In this document: positions 1 through 10,100 of the stretch, piece after piece
How the letters are laid out: each line of letters starts with the position of its first letter
Numbering within the stretch: the first letter of the stretch is position 1
Assembly: GCA_028282725.1 (NCBI GenBank)
Contig: JANQHF010000002.1
Coordinates: forward strand, 1-60,123
DNA length: 60,123 nucleotides
Source: Saprospiraceae bacterium
GTDB taxonomy: Bacteria; Bacteroidota; Bacteroidia; Chitinophagales; Saprospiraceae
Direction: 5' to 3'
The notes under the pieces: model-generated
Seen by the model: only the letters and a program-made list of their open reading frames with translations
What the model was told of the DNA's origin: nothing
Database searches by the model: none
Made by a program: the position numbers and the translations under genes

Positions 1-26
1 AATCATGGGGTTAGAGCTTTGATTAC

Positions 27-53
27 AGGTTGGATGCAACTTGTCTCCAACCT
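27..53 (-). terminator. Hairpin after the sensor-like gene
   Basis: An 8-bp inverted repeat (AGGTTGGA at 27-34, TCCAACCT at 46-53) with an 11-base loop lies 17 bases past the stop of the minus-strand gene that ends at 70. There is no strong T-run on the minus strand, so it is an imperfect intrinsic terminator. Its position supports the stop at 70 being a real gene end. Confidence 0.4.
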
Positions 54-69
54 ACGCATTTACTCCCTC

Positions 70-729
70 TTATCCCCTATTTCTTACCGAACCATTATAG
101 ATAATAAATAAAATAAAAGTGACGATTGAAGTAATTAAGAAAAGGCCAATGATCAAGCCATGAAACATCTTTACTCTCAATGTGTGTTGAATAAAGTGAT
201 TTTGCTTATAGACATTAATTGGAAAATTCACTTCTTGACCTTCTTGATCAATTCTTATGAAGATGTTTAATAGATTGCCGGGTACATCGGGTAGATTGTG
301 TACAAAGAAGTTGTGCCGTACCTCCCTTTGATTATAATTATAATTGTCGCCTTGCGTCTTTTTTGATATCAATCCCAGTTCATCGTAGATATATATCTCA
401 TATGCTGCAATGTGAGCATTGCCAAATTGTACCAGGTAGTTTCTAAACACATCATCACTATTCTTTTCCAGAATAAATGAAAGCCATAGATTTTTTGTCC
501 CGGAAGGAAAAATTGAATTCCCCCGGGACAACTGAAATAGAGATATATCAGGTTTTATTTCATCAATGATCATAGTCTTGGATGGGTCCGCGTAGTATGC
601 AACTTTAAAATTTGAAAAATTCAAGTCATCGATGTTGGGGTCTAAGCGAATTACAGGAATCTCTGAGTGGAGATTTTGAATTGTTGAAAGCGTGAATAAA
701 ATGGAAAAAACGAGGTGCAGGTAATGCAT
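70..729 (-). CDS. Membrane-anchored 7TMR-DISMED2-like sensor domain protein, no output domain
   Basis: A 219-residue protein when started at the ATG at 729; a longer TTG start at 795 would overlap the regulator gene. Residues 1-22 look like a signal peptide. Residues about 25-180 resemble the 7TMR-DISM extracellular domain 2, with a Trp-Leu-Ser-Phe segment and a strand-rich fold. One membrane helix follows near residues 187-210, then a short tail NGSVRNRG. Family members normally continue into seven membrane helices and a kinase or cyclase output. Here the chain stops just after the first helix, and a hairpin follows the stop. The gene begins 4 bases after the response regulator stop, so the two are probably co-transcribed. 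It may be a naturally shortened ligand-binding partner or a gene remnant. The domain call is from pattern memory. Confidence 0.7.
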   Translation of the reverse strand: MHYLHLVFSILFTLSTIQNLHSEIPVIRLDPNIDDLNFSNFKVAYYADPSKTMIIDEIKPDISLFQLSRGNSIFPSGTKNLWLSFILEKNSDDVFRNYLVQFGNAHIAAYEIYIYDELGLISKKTQGDNYNYNQREVRHNFFVHNLPDVPGNLLNIFIRIDQEGQEVNFPINVYKQNHFIQHTLRVKMFHGLIIGLFLITSIVTFILFIIYNGSVRNRG

Positions 730-733
730 ATTT

Positions 734-1372
734 TTATTCGATAAGACTATGTTCGAAGGCATAGCGCATAAGACCAGCCGTATTTCGCACTCCAAGTTTT
801 TTCAACATGTTTTTTCGATGGGTCTCAACAGTTGTGATGGAAATGAACAATTTTCCTGCAATTTCCGATGTAGTTAATTCTTCTGAGATTAACTGTAACA
901 CTTCGCGTTCTCTCTTGCTGATGGAAGGCCCTTGATATTCCCCACGGCGAATTGGTTTGTTGATATAACTGACAAATTCTTTCCTAAGCTTCTCGTCCAG
1001 ATATTCCTTGCCGGAAGCAACTCCTTTGATTGCGGATATAAGTTCTTCACGACTACATGATTTTAATAAATATGCTTTTGCACCATTGCGGAACATGGTC
1101 TCCACCATGTTCATTTCCCTGTACATAGTCAAGGCAATAATGTGAACAGACGGATACTTTTCCTTTATGACCGCACTAGTATCCAATCCATCCATTCCTG
1201 GCATATTTATATCCAGGAGTATAACATCGATGTCCTCCTTAGACATAATATTTAAAGCTTCCTGGCCATTGTTGGCCTCTGCGATCACATGTATTTCAGG
1301 ATCCTTTTTGAGAAGAGTCTTGATGCCATCCCTTACAATAACATGGTCATCCGTGAGCAGTACTTTTATCAT
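734..1372 (-). CDS. NarL/LuxR-family response regulator
   Basis: A cytoplasmic DNA-binding response regulator. The ATG at 1372 gives 212 residues and a normal receiver start (MIKVLLTDDH); the TTG at 1390 only adds six residues. The receiver domain covers residues 1-120, with acidic residues DD at 8-9, phospho-acceptor Asp at 54 in LLDINMPGMDG, and the conserved Lys in AYLLKS. The GerE/LuxR helix-turn-helix covers about 145-205 (SKREREVLQLI, then TTVETHRKNMLKKL). Proteins of this type respond to a histidine kinase, but none is encoded next to it; only the shortened sensor-like gene follows at 4 bases distance. A divergent peroxiredoxin gene starts about 115 bases upstream. Confidence 0.93.
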   Translation of the reverse strand: MIKVLLTDDHVIVRDGIKTLLKKDPEIHVIAEANNGQEALNIMSKEDIDVILLDINMPGMDGLDTSAVIKEKYPSVHIIALTMYREMNMVETMFRNGAKAYLLKSCSREELISAIKGVASGKEYLDEKLRKEFVSYINKPIRRGEYQGPSISKREREVLQLISEELTTSEIAGKLFISITTVETHRKNMLKKLGVRNTAGLMRYAFEHSLIE

Positions 1373-1487
1373 AGCTTTTGCATCAGGCAATCTAATATAT
1401 ATAATCTAAATAAGATTGAAGAGAACATTTCAAGCCTGAATGGTTTATATTAATAGACAAATTCACTCACAGCTTAAAAAGTATCAA

Positions 1488-2126
1488 ATGGCTTCATTAC
1501 GTTTGGGAGATATCGCTCCTGATTTTACAGCTCAATCAACAGAAGGGACCATAAATTTCCACGAATGGATAGGTGATGGATGGGCGGTTTTGTTTTCACA
1601 TCCTGCCGATTATACTCCTGTATGCACTACCGAACTGGGAACGGTAGCAAAGATCAAAGAGGAATTTTCCAATAGAAATACAAAGGTTGTCGCCTTGAGC
1701 GTGGACCCCTTAGAGGATCATATGAACTGGATTGATGACATCAATGAAACACAATCTACAACGGTAAATTATCCTTTAATTGCCGATGAGGACAGAAAAG
1801 TGGCAGAATTGTACGACATGATTCATCCGAATGCAGATGACAAAGCAACTGTTCGATCCGTATTCGTAATCGGACCTGACAAGAAGATCAAGCTGACCAT
1901 AACATACCCGCCTTCTACCGGAAGAAATTTCAATGAAATTTTACGTGTTATTGATTCATTGCAGCTCACTGCTTATAAAAAGTTAGCAACTCCTGCCAAT
2001 TGGGAAAAGGGAGATGATTGTGTGATTTCTCCCTCGGTAACTAGTGAGGAAGCGGTAGAATTATTTCCAAAAGGTTTCAGAGAGATCAGACCCTATCTCA
2101 GGATGACACCAGATCCGGATGCCTGA
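1488..2126 (+). CDS. 1-Cys peroxiredoxin (Prx6 type)
   Basis: A thiol peroxidase that reduces hydrogen and organic peroxides. Starting at the ATG at 1488 gives 212 residues and the family N-terminus MASLRLGDIAPDF; an earlier ATG at 1440 adds 16 residues unlike the family. The peroxidatic Cys is residue 46 in the Prx6-type motif HPADYTPVCTTELG, and the supporting Arg lies in VRSVFVI. The long C-terminal domain (KGDDCVISPSV) is typical of Prx6 and is absent from AhpC. No signal peptide, so cytoplasmic. It is transcribed away from the response regulator gene; I do not see an OxyR-type site between them. Confidence 0.95.
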   Translation: MASLRLGDIAPDFTAQSTEGTINFHEWIGDGWAVLFSHPADYTPVCTTELGTVAKIKEEFSNRNTKVVALSVDPLEDHMNWIDDINETQSTTVNYPLIADEDRKVAELYDMIHPNADDKATVRSVFVIGPDKKIKLTITYPPSTGRNFNEILRVIDSLQLTAYKKLATPANWEKGDDCVISPSVTSEEAVELFPKGFREIRPYLRMTPDPDA

Positions 2127-2130
2127 ATCC

Positions 2131-3336
2131 TTATAAGTCTTCCAGAGCGTTCAGGGTCTGAACGACATCGTCGGTGGAGGTGTACATGGAAATGCCCATT
2201 CTGGTCACTCCTCCCTTTTCCTGCACACCTAGTATTTCTGCCGCACGGACGGCGTAAAAATGACCGTCCCATGCGTAGATGTTTTGTAACGCCAGTCTTT
2301 GACAAACCTCGGTTGCCCTCAAGTCCTCATGAAGAAATGAAACCGTGGGTGCTCTCTGCTGAACATCAAACGATGGTCCCAGGATCCGGCATTTCTGATG
2401 TGCCGATATCCCATCGTATAATTGACCTGCCAAAGACCTTTCATGCGACTCAATATATTCAAAAGAAGACTTCAGTTGTCCTTTGATTGTAGTGCCCTGC
2501 CCACAACTTGCCATAAATTCAATGGCGCTTTTTACACCGGCAATAGCCGCATGATTCAAGGTGCCGGTCTCAATTGAAAAAGGGGCAACCTGATCTGTAG
2601 TCCGTAGTCTGTCGGTAGGTAGTCGATCAAGCAAGCCGGGACTACTGTATAGAATACCCACATGGGGACCATAAAACTTATATGCAGAGCACAAGAGGAA
2701 ATCGCATCCAAGTTGCATCACGTTTATGGGAAAGTGAGGGGCATAATGTACCGCATCCACAAGGAGCAGTGCCCCGGATTCGTAGGCCAATGACCTCGCA
2801 AGGTATAGATCGTTGATGGTTCCAAGGATATTGGATGCCCAGCCAATACACAGCAATCGCGTCCTCTCATTCATCTTCTGGGCGATGTCCTCATAGTCCA
2901 GTTGACCATTTTCCAACAATCGGATTTCTCGTACACGGATTCCCTTTTCCCGCAGGGACAACCACGGTCCCCTATTCGCCTCGTGATCCAATTGGGTGAT
3001 TAGTATTTCGTCACCGGGTTGAAAAATTTTGCCAAAGGCATGTGACAGACTGTAATTTAATGTCGTCATATTTTGTCCGAATGAAATCGTATGTCCTCCT
3101 TCGGCACCAAGGAAATCGGCCACAATACTTCGCGTGTCCTCCATCAGTCGATCGGTTTCAATCGAAGAAGTGAACATTCCATGGGTATTGGCATTGGACC
3201 GGCGGTAGTAGTTGCTGATCGATCTGATAACTTTATCTGGCACCTGTGTGCCGGCAGGGCCGTCCAGGTATATACATGGCCTTCCACCTATTTTGCGTCT
3301 CAAGCTGGGGAACTGAGATCTTATTGATTCATTCAT
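2131..3336 (-). CDS. Cysteine desulfurase-like class V aminotransferase (VC1184 type)
   Basis: A pyridoxal-phosphate enzyme of 401 residues. The PLP Lys is about K220 in LLCSAYKFYGPHVG; D194 and H197 in VDAVHYAPH fit cofactor and substrate contacts; the N-terminus SQFPSLRRKIGG and YLDGPAGTQVP are typical of the VC1184-like cysteine desulfurase subgroup. That subgroup is related to NifS/SufS but its true substrate is not established. The active-site Cys loop of SufS/IscS is not obvious. The gene is convergent with the peroxiredoxin, four bases apart, and divergent from the DPP-IV peptidase. No Fe-S assembly genes are adjacent, so a general Fe-S role is uncertain. Confidence 0.9.
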   Translation of the reverse strand: MNESIRSQFPSLRRKIGGRPCIYLDGPAGTQVPDKVIRSISNYYRRSNANTHGMFTSSIETDRLMEDTRSIVADFLGAEGGHTISFGQNMTTLNYSLSHAFGKIFQPGDEILITQLDHEANRGPWLSLREKGIRVREIRLLENGQLDYEDIAQKMNERTRLLCIGWASNILGTINDLYLARSLAYESGALLLVDAVHYAPHFPINVMQLGCDFLLCSAYKFYGPHVGILYSSPGLLDRLPTDRLRTTDQVAPFSIETGTLNHAAIAGVKSAIEFMASCGQGTTIKGQLKSSFEYIESHERSLAGQLYDGISAHQKCRILGPSFDVQQRAPTVSFLHEDLRATEVCQRLALQNIYAWDGHFYAVRAAEILGVQEKGGVTRMGISMYTSTDDVVQTLNALEDL

Positions 3337-3441
3337 AACCTAAGATTTGAAAGAGACACGAAGATAGAATTTATCATCATTTGAAGATCAGGCGAGACAA
3401 TTGAAAAGGATCACTAAATTTATGTTTCATAAAGTGAGGCC

Positions 3442-5748
3442 ATGAAAAAAACTATGCTCGTTATCATTTGTCAATTCCTGATCCTGTCCATTCCGGCTCA
3501 AACAGATTCAAGTATCCTGTCGCTGGATCGCATTTATTCTACGTCGGAGTTTCAGGTAAAGCGAATGCCATCATTCCAATGGATTTCAGGAGGGGAAGAA
3601 TATATAATACTGGAAGATGCCGAAGGAAGAAAAGGTCAGGACATCGCTATTTACAATACTTTGGATGGTAACAAAAGATCGATATTTTCCGATGTTCATG
3701 AGGCCAGTCTATCTGAGATTGATAAGATCCGAATTGAGGCCATAAGCCTTTCAGATGATGAATCCAAGGTGCTCATGTTTTATGACAGTAAGCGTGTATG
3801 GAGGAGTAACACCAAAGGGAAATACAAAATATTCAATCGGTCTGCTCTTCGTGAAAGCAGGGAAAATCGCGGGAGATTTATCAAGAGTTTCTTTGACCTG
3901 GGATCAGGATTGCCTAAATCGTCTCTCATGTTTGCCAAATTCAGTCCGGCAAATGATAAAATTGCATACGTCTCCGGCTTTAATATCTATGTAGAAGATT
4001 ATCTAACCGGTGAAATAAAAAGGTTAACCAATGATGGGAACGGAGCAATCATCAATGGCACCTTTGATTGGGCCTACGAAGAAGAATTTGGCTGTCGGGA
4101 CGGATTCCGTTGGAGTCCTGATGGAGAAAGAATTGCCTATTGGCAATTGAATGCTTCTAACATAGGTACTCATTACATGATCAACAATACGGATTCCATT
4201 TATCCTAAACTGATCCCACTACAATATCCCAAGGTCGGAGAGGATCCTTCGTCGTGCAGAGCAGGCCTGGTCAATATAAGAAGCGGAATAACAGAGTGGA
4301 TTGATGTACCCGGTGACCCTGTTCAAAATTATCTTCCCCGAATGCAGTGGATTCGCGATGATTTGTTGTTGATACAGCAGATCAACCGAAAACAGAATCA
4401 CTTGATTTATTGGAATTACAATCCCAGGACCAAGGAGATCAGAAAGGTCTATGAGGAAAGAGAGGATACGTGGGTGGATATCGATTATCCTGACGTTTCT
4501 TCTCGTGGTTGGGGCATGAGGGACTTGTCATTGATAGACGATATCTGGGTAACCAGGATGACCGAAGGTGATGGCTGGAGACACGTCTATAAAATCAATC
4601 TTGATACCGGAGAAAAGATCCTTCTGACGCCGGGAGACTATGACGTGGCTACCACCTGCGGTCATGACAACGTAAACTTCTATTTTGCCGCCTCACCATC
4701 CAATTCGACCCAGAGATATTTATACAAGACAAGCCTGGAAGGAGGTCAACAGGCCATTCGTTCGACTCCCCGCTCATATCCCGGAATCAATGTATACAAT
4801 ATTTCACCAAACGGGAAGTACGCCTTTCATTCCCACAGGAGTATTCATGCACCCATGTCCACCCACCTGATCAAGACGGAAAATCATAAGGTTATCCGGA
4901 CGATGATTGATAATTCAGCACTGAAAGACGAGGTAGACAAATTGTACTTAGGGACAATCGATTTTTTTAAAATCACTACAGAAGATAGCATAGAAATAGA
5001 CGGAAGAATCGTCTTCCCGCCGGATTTTGATCCTTCCAAAAAATACCCTGTACTTTTTCATGTCTATGGTGAACCCTGGGGACAGGTGGCTCAGGACACA
5101 TGGATAGGAATGTGGGACAGGTATATTTCACAACTGGGATACGTGATCATTGATATGGACAATCGGGGAACTCCTTGTCTGAAGGGCAGTGAATGGAGAA
5201 AATCAATTTACAGGAAAATTGGCATTATCAATGCAAATGATCAGGCGGCAGCGGCCAGGGCCGCACTTGAAAAATTTGATTTCCTGGATCCTTCGAGAAC
5301 GGCCGTTTGGGGCTGGAGTGGCGGTGGTTCTATGACATTGAACCTGATGTTTCGTTTTCCCGAGATTTATACAACGGGCATTTCGGTGGCTCCGGTCGGC
5401 AATCAACTACTCTACGATAATATTTACCAGGAACGATACATGGGTCTGCCTTCGGAAAATCGGGAGGATTTTATAAAGGGCTCGCCGGTCACATATGCTC
5501 AGAATCTTGAAGGCAATCTATTGCTGATCCACGGCACTGGTGATGACAATGTTCACTATCAAAATGCGGAGGTGGTCATCAATAAGTTGATCCAACACAA
5601 CCGGGCTTTTGACATGATGGCTTATCCCAACAGATCACATGGCATTTGGGAAGGAGAGAATACACGCAAGCATTTATATGGCTTAATTACCCGTTACCTG
5701 ACGGAGCACGTTCCTCCTGGTCCAAGAGGAGAGGAGATCAAACCTTGA
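3442..5748 (+). CDS. Dipeptidyl peptidase IV, S9B family
   Basis: An exported peptidase that removes N-terminal dipeptides, usually after Pro or Ala. 768 residues, close to the family length. Signal peptide residues 1-19 (MKKTMLVIICQFLILSIPA). The DPP-IV N-terminal propeller spans about 80-480 and includes DWAYEEEFG, whose paired Glu residues bind the substrate amino terminus in DPP4. The C-terminal alpha/beta-hydrolase spans about 500-760 with Ser626 in GWSGGG, Asp701 in GTGDDNVH and His733 in NRSHG. All catalytic residues are present. Likely periplasmic, in peptide nutrition together with the other S9/S10/S41 peptidases of the window. Single gene, convergent with the SPOR gene. Confidence 0.96.
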   Translation: MKKTMLVIICQFLILSIPAQTDSSILSLDRIYSTSEFQVKRMPSFQWISGGEEYIILEDAEGRKGQDIAIYNTLDGNKRSIFSDVHEASLSEIDKIRIEAISLSDDESKVLMFYDSKRVWRSNTKGKYKIFNRSALRESRENRGRFIKSFFDLGSGLPKSSLMFAKFSPANDKIAYVSGFNIYVEDYLTGEIKRLTNDGNGAIINGTFDWAYEEEFGCRDGFRWSPDGERIAYWQLNASNIGTHYMINNTDSIYPKLIPLQYPKVGEDPSSCRAGLVNIRSGITEWIDVPGDPVQNYLPRMQWIRDDLLLIQQINRKQNHLIYWNYNPRTKEIRKVYEEREDTWVDIDYPDVSSRGWGMRDLSLIDDIWVTRMTEGDGWRHVYKINLDTGEKILLTPGDYDVATTCGHDNVNFYFAASPSNSTQRYLYKTSLEGGQQAIRSTPRSYPGINVYNISPNGKYAFHSHRSIHAPMSTHLIKTENHKVIRTMIDNSALKDEVDKLYLGTIDFFKITTEDSIEIDGRIVFPPDFDPSKKYPVLFHVYGEPWGQVAQDTWIGMWDRYISQLGYVIIDMDNRGTPCLKGSEWRKSIYRKIGIINANDQAAAARAALEKFDFLDPSRTAVWGWSGGGSMTLNLMFRFPEIYTTGISVAPVGNQLLYDNIYQERYMGLPSENREDFIKGSPVTYAQNLEGNLLLIHGTGDDNVHYQNAEVVINKLIQHNRAFDMMAYPNRSHGIWEGENTRKHLYGLITRYLTEHVPPGPRGEEIKP

Positions 5749-5768
5749 CATTGTTAATAAAAATGCTG

Positions 5769-7001
5769 CTATTCTATTCCCTTGACAAATGAATCAGTAT
5801 AACCCATTTGCACCATTCGGCCTTTGATTTCCTCAGCCTCAGAACGGCTGGCATAGTATCCAACCAAATACCTGTACAAATTTTGTTCACTGATATATTC
5901 TATGTGGATGGTTCCCAGTTGATCAACATTCGGGAATGATTTGTTTGATACCCTGCTTGCAAAAAACTGCACGCCGAATTTGCCCTCTTGTGATGCTACA
6001 ATGGCATTTGCTTCCTCACGGATCGGTTGTTTTTCTGCATTCAATTCCAGTTGTTTTCTTTCTTCTTCCTGGAGTCTTTGTTGTTCTAACAGGGCTTCTT
6101 CCTTTTTTTGTTGTTCCAGTTGGCGTTGTTTCATGGCTTCTTGTTCAGCCCGGAGTTGTTCCAATCGTTCCTGATCTCTGGCAATACGTTCTTTTTTGAG
6201 TTGCTCCTGGCGTTGACGTTCTTCTTCGACTTCTTGTTCTTCGAGTTTTCTTGCCTCATCCTCAGTGGCTTGTCGTACGACGTCAGGCTCATCCTGTCCT
6301 TGATCAATTTTATCCTGTTCATCTGCTCCCATTTGACCGGGTTCGTCCGTGGCATTCGTCTTCTGACCCGGATCCGTTTCTTCGTTCTGACCTTGGTTGA
6401 AAAATGGCAACTCCTCCGGTTCCTCCTGGGAGATTTCTTGCTGAGCACTTCCCGTTTTCCCCAGTTTAATACCTGCCCTCAAATATGTCGTCCCGCCGCT
6501 GCCGATTCTTCCGTGTTCGGCACTTAAGAGGATTTTGCTCAGTTGAACATCAATTCCCACAGTCCACTTAAAGTCTCCGCTCGAACTGAATCGAATGTAA
6601 CCAGCTGATGCGAACGGACTAATAATGGTGCTTCCGTTTCTAATTCGATGACTGACAATTGCTGCTCCATAGATGTAATCCGATGAAAAACCCGAATTTT
6701 CAAACCGCGTATATTCCCCATCACCAAATACATTGATTGGAAATGTCTCTGACTGCTTCAGGACAGGTACTGTTATCCTTCCTCCGAATTCCGTACCACT
6801 GCTGAAAGAACTGGTGTATTTATTGACGAATAATTCTCCCCTGAAAAATCCGTTATAGGCCGCCCAGATTCCGACCTGACTAGAGGACATTGGGACAAAT
6901 TGACCGCCAAATTCAAAAGAATTGTGGCCATCAATCTTGATGAGTGTACGTTGGCCGGCGCACAAAGTAGAGACGAATAAAAGCACAAAAATCAGTCTCA
7001 T
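5769..7001 (-). CDS. Outer-membrane-barrel-like protein with Gln/Glu-rich linker and C-terminal SPOR-like domain
   Basis: A 410-residue exported protein with signal peptide at 1-16 (cut near LCAGQ). Residues about 20-185 show alternating strands rich in Gly, Ser and aromatic residues, like a small outer-membrane beta-barrel (GIDVQLSKILLSAEHGRIG is one strand pair). Residues about 190-330 are very rich in Glu, Gln and Arg and should form a long coiled coil or rod. The last 70 residues (KFGVQFFASR ... YRYLVGYYASRSEAEEIKGRM) match the SPOR fold, which binds denuded peptidoglycan glycan strands at division sites. Inference: the protein ties the outer membrane to peptidoglycan. The barrel call rests on pattern only; the SPOR call is firmer. 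Confidence 0.75.
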   Translation of the reverse strand: MRLIFVLLFVSTLCAGQRTLIKIDGHNSFEFGGQFVPMSSSQVGIWAAYNGFFRGELFVNKYTSSFSSGTEFGGRITVPVLKQSETFPINVFGDGEYTRFENSGFSSDYIYGAAIVSHRIRNGSTIISPFASAGYIRFSSSGDFKWTVGIDVQLSKILLSAEHGRIGSGGTTYLRAGIKLGKTGSAQQEISQEEPEELPFFNQGQNEETDPGQKTNATDEPGQMGADEQDKIDQGQDEPDVVRQATEDEARKLEEQEVEEERQRQEQLKKERIARDQERLEQLRAEQEAMKQRQLEQQKKEEALLEQQRLQEEERKQLELNAEKQPIREEANAIVASQEGKFGVQFFASRVSNKSFPNVDQLGTIHIEYISEQNLYRYLVGYYASRSEAEEIKGRMVQMGYTDSFVKGIE

Positions 7002-7149
7002 TGTACACTTTTGAGTTGAGCAATATTGACTTCTAAGATACTAAAATCCATATGGACAAGATCAAAGATCAAATTTTAAGAAGATCAGGAAGGCAAGCTG
7101 AAAAAAATAAAGCACCTTTGCACTTTGTCATATTACATCATTTTTTCAT

Positions 7150-10100
7150 ATGATAATTTTCTTCGGCGAACCTTCTGAAAAAATTATTGCAGTTTCCATA
7201 CAACGAACTCTAGATGAAGATGACCAGGCCAAGTTGCAATGGCTGTTTGGCGGAAAGAGACGACTCCAGGAAGACGTAATCCCCGGCCAGTTTGTAGGTC
7301 CCAGAACAGCGATGATCACCCCCTGGAGCACCAATGCGGTTGAGATTACACAAAATATGAGCATCCATGGCATCCGTCGAATTGAAGAATTCAATCAATA
7401 TTCTGAATCCCGGGGATATGATCCGATGGTTGCTCAGAAGTACACCTGTCTCGATCAGGATATATTCACTGTAGATATCACCCCTGACCCGATTTTTGAA
7501 GTCGATGACATCAACGCATACAATCACAAGGAAGGTCTTGCATTAAGTAAAGAAGAAATCGAATACCTGAACGCGGTTTCGGACAGAATAGGAAGAAAAT
7601 TAACAGATTCGGAAGTATTTGGTTTTTCTCAGGTAAACAGCGAACACTGCAGGCATAAAATCTTTAATGGTAAATTTATTATCGATGGAGAGGAACGCAG
7701 CCAATCTCTCTTCCAACTGATCAAAGAAACGTCTGGAAAAAATCCTAATACAATCGTTTCTGCCTATAAGGATAATGTAGCTTTCATCGCCGGACCTGAA
7801 GTTGTGCAATTTGCTCCTGAGCGTCCCGATGTGCCCTCTTACCATAAGGCCGAACCCTTTGAGTCAGTGATCTCTTTGAAAGCGGAAACACATAATTTCC
7901 CAACTACCGTCGAACCCTTCAGTGGAGCAGCCACAGGCTCCGGGGGAGAAATCCGCGATCGACTTGCAGGTGGCAGGGGTGCCATCCCCCTTGCCGGCAC
8001 CGCCGTATATATGACTTCATATAGCCGATTGAATCCCGGCAGACCCTGGGAGAAAAATATTAAGGCGAGGAAGTGGCTGTACCAAACTCCCATAGATATA
8101 CTTATCAAAGCATCCAATGGAGCTTCGGATTTCGGCAACAAATTTGGTCAACCACTCATTTGCGGTTCATTGCTCACCTTCGAACATGAAGCGAATGACG
8201 AAATCACTGCTTTTGACAAGGTAATCATGTTGGCGGGTGGAATAGGATATGGAAAGGCTTCCCAGTCTTTAAAGGAGCAACCGGAAAGCGGAGATAAAAT
8301 TGTCGTCCTCGGGGGAGATAATTATCGTATCGGAATGGGTGGGGCAGCGGTGTCATCTGCTGATACCGGGGCATATGGTTCGGGTATTGAATTAAACGCC
8401 GTACAACGATCCAATCCTGAAATGCAAATGCGAGTTGCCAATGCCATTCGGGGACTGATCGAGAGTGATCACAATCCCATTGTTTCGATTCACGACCATG
8501 GAGCTGGAGGGCATTTGAATTGTCTTTCTGAATTGGTGGAAGAGACGGGCGGCCATATCGATCTCGATGCTCTGCCCATTGGTGACCAAACTTTGTCAGC
8601 CAAGGAAATCATTGGAAATGAATCCCAGGAAAGAATGGGATTGCTGATTCATAGCCAGGATGTGGCTTTTCTAAAAAAAGTTGCGGACCGCGAGCGTTCT
8701 CCGATGTACGTAGTAGGAGAAGTTACCGGAGATCACCGATTTGTTTTCCAGTCCGGATCCACAGGAGACAAACCCATGGACATGAATATGAACGACCTCT
8801 TTGGCAGTTCACCTAAAACGATCATGCGGGATAGCCTGGTTCAGAAGTCATATCAAGACCTCGAATATGATCCTTCTGAGCTGGAGTATTATATAGAGGA
8901 TGTGCTCAAGTTAGAATCAGTGGCATGTAAAGATTGGCTCACAAATAAGGTAGATCGTTGTGTCCGTGGTAAGGTGGCCAAACAGCAGTGTGCGGGGTCC
9001 CTGCAGTTGCCATTGAATAATTGCGGTGTGATGGCATTGGATTATGAAAGCCCTGATGGCGTAGCGACGTCGATAGGCCATGCTCCCGGTGCCAGCCTGA
9101 TCAATCCTGCAAAGGGTGCACGTTTGTCAATCGTCGAAGCTTTGACCAACATCATTTGGGCTCCGCTCAAGGATGGGCTAAAATCCGTTTCCTTGTCAGC
9201 CAACTGGATGTGGCCTTGTAATAATAAAGGAGAGGACGCTCGCTTGTTCAAAGCGGTTGAAGCTGTTTCCCGATATGCTATAGATCTGGGAATTAATGTT
9301 CCTACGGGAAAGGATTCGCTTTCCATGAAGCAAAAATACCGGGACAGGGAAGTGAAGTCTCCAGGTACTGTTATTATCTCAGCAGCAGGTCATTGTATCA
9401 ATATTGAAAAGGTGGTCGAACCCGTTTTCCGACCAATGAAAGGAGCCATTTATTTTCTTCCTTTGTCCGATGAAAGGTTTGCTCTTGGTGGTTCTTCATT
9501 TGCGCAAACCAGGAATGCCATAGGGCAATCCTGTCCTGACACTTTGGAGGCTGCAAATTTTGTTATTGTTTTTAATACCATTCAACATATGATTCTCCAG
9601 GATCAAATCACGGCAGGCCATGACGTAAGTGCCGGCGGATTATTGACCACATTGTTGGAAATGTGTTTTGGTGATTTGAATCTGGGAGGAGAAATAGATT
9701 TGAGTGAGATCCAGGTTAAGGATGATGTTCATCTTCTGTTGTCGGAGTCTCCGGGTATTGTGATTCAATCTGAGTATGATCTTGGGAAGATCTTCGCCGA
9801 ACGAAATATTCGATATTTCAAAATCGGACATGTTACAGGGCAAAGTAATTTGTCGGTAAAAACATCAAATGCCTCTTATTCTTTTGAGGTACAAACAATG
9901 AGAGACATATGGTACGAAACCTCATACCTGTTAGATGAATTTCAGACAGCCGAAGGTCTTGCTCTTGAAAGGTATAAGAATTACAAGTTGCAACCCCTGC
10001 GCTACCAGTTTCCATCGTGGCATAACGGAATTGTTCCGCCTAATGATTTTTCGAGGTCCAGACCGAAAGCAGCCATCCTGAGAGAAAAGGGCAGCAATAG

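Noticed and set aside
2093-2305. Frame of 70 codons at the aminotransferase end
   Set aside because: It lies in another frame of the aminotransferase gene and has no family pattern.
5936-6527. Long plus-strand frames opposite the SPOR gene
   Set aside because: They are the complement of the Glu/Gln-rich linker and read as Phe/Leu/Cys/Ser-rich low-complexity text.
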